This document shows, piece after piece, positions 1 to 64,000 of a stretch of 64,000 nt of DNA (position 1 is the stretch's first letter; each line of letters starts with the position of its first letter). The notes below the pieces were generated by a model, which saw only the letters and a list, made by a program, of their open reading frames with translations, was not told the origin of the DNA and ran no database searches. This DNA comes from Anthopleura xanthogrammica (Eukaryota; Cnidaria; Anthozoa; Actiniaria; Actiniidae), in NCBI GenBank assembly GCA_964019055.1, contig OZ025224.1, forward strand, positions 1,607,501-1,671,500. Direction: 5' to 3'. A program made the position numbers and the translations under genes.

Positions 1-289
1 ATAGACCTCTTTACCTTGGGCATACTGTTTTCCCATTTTAGACCACGTGTCATTCCCTTGTGCATTTCCTTGTTTAACGGTTGCGCACCAGATACATAGT
101 CTAACAGCTTAAACAAAAAATCTTATTCGGACGAACAGCCAGTGTCTTTAAATAAGTGAAGAGAAAATATTTTCTTATGGGTTGATGAAGTAGAAACAGA
201 GAGCCATGAAGTTTTTTATGCGTAGTAGCGTCTGCCAGCTGCCAATTCATTTTTCCATTAGTCACTGACACTTTTATTCATTCATTCAG

Positions 290-63842
<63,553 letters not shown>

Positions 63843-64000
63843 GTTATTATTTATTGGTGTATTTAGGATCTATTGATTCTATTGCTTCCAGCTATCTGTC
63901 ATTTCTTTATTTTCTTTTATCCATCCGTCCATCCATCCATCCATCCTATGGATTTATTCACTTCATGCAATTCATCAAATAAATCATTATTTCCATTGAT

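Overview
This is a repeat-rich eukaryotic (metazoan) window. Genes have GT-AG introns of a few hundred bases, single-exon class A GPCRs and many short inverted-repeat elements. The combination most resembles an anthozoan cnidarian such as a coral or sea anemone. That assignment is inference; no marker gene fixes the species.

Almost all coding sequence on the + strand belongs to one tandem array of von Willebrand factor A (vWA)-like domains, running from the left edge (exon at 290) to near the right edge (exon ending 63842). I reconstruct 35 domains (D1 lacks its first half, off the left edge; D2-D35 are complete) in 59 exons, about 6,460 codons. Every domain starts and ends in a phase-1 intron, so the modules join in one reading frame with no stop. 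Ten domains are single exons; 24 are split by one internal intron, and that intron sits at about a dozen different places. No domain has the MIDAS aspartate of a classical vWA domain, and I count only four cysteines in the whole reading. No signal peptide, membrane anchor or terminus of the gene is in the window.

Between D5 and D6 lies a 16.8 kb interval (6879-23640) holding four same-strand rhodopsin-family GPCR genes. The first (7959-9020) has a single TGG-to-TGA nonsense codon in TM6; the others (13071-14132, 18268-19362, 20453-21562) are open. The first two sit in a duplicated block (about 7113-9340 and 11381-14904), each followed by a truncated TM7 fragment. The third is a mosaic: near-identical to the second in some parts and divergent in others. 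The interval also holds a large inverted repeat around a dead LINE fragment, a hAT-like element with an 8-base target duplication, and tandem repeats.

Introns are filled with several MITE families, tRNA-derived SINEs and long microsatellites: a 7-mer array, (CCTTG)n, (TTTA)n, and AAC/AGC and AGT/AGC tracts. A 141-base triplication before D28 copies a splice acceptor together with the start of the exon.
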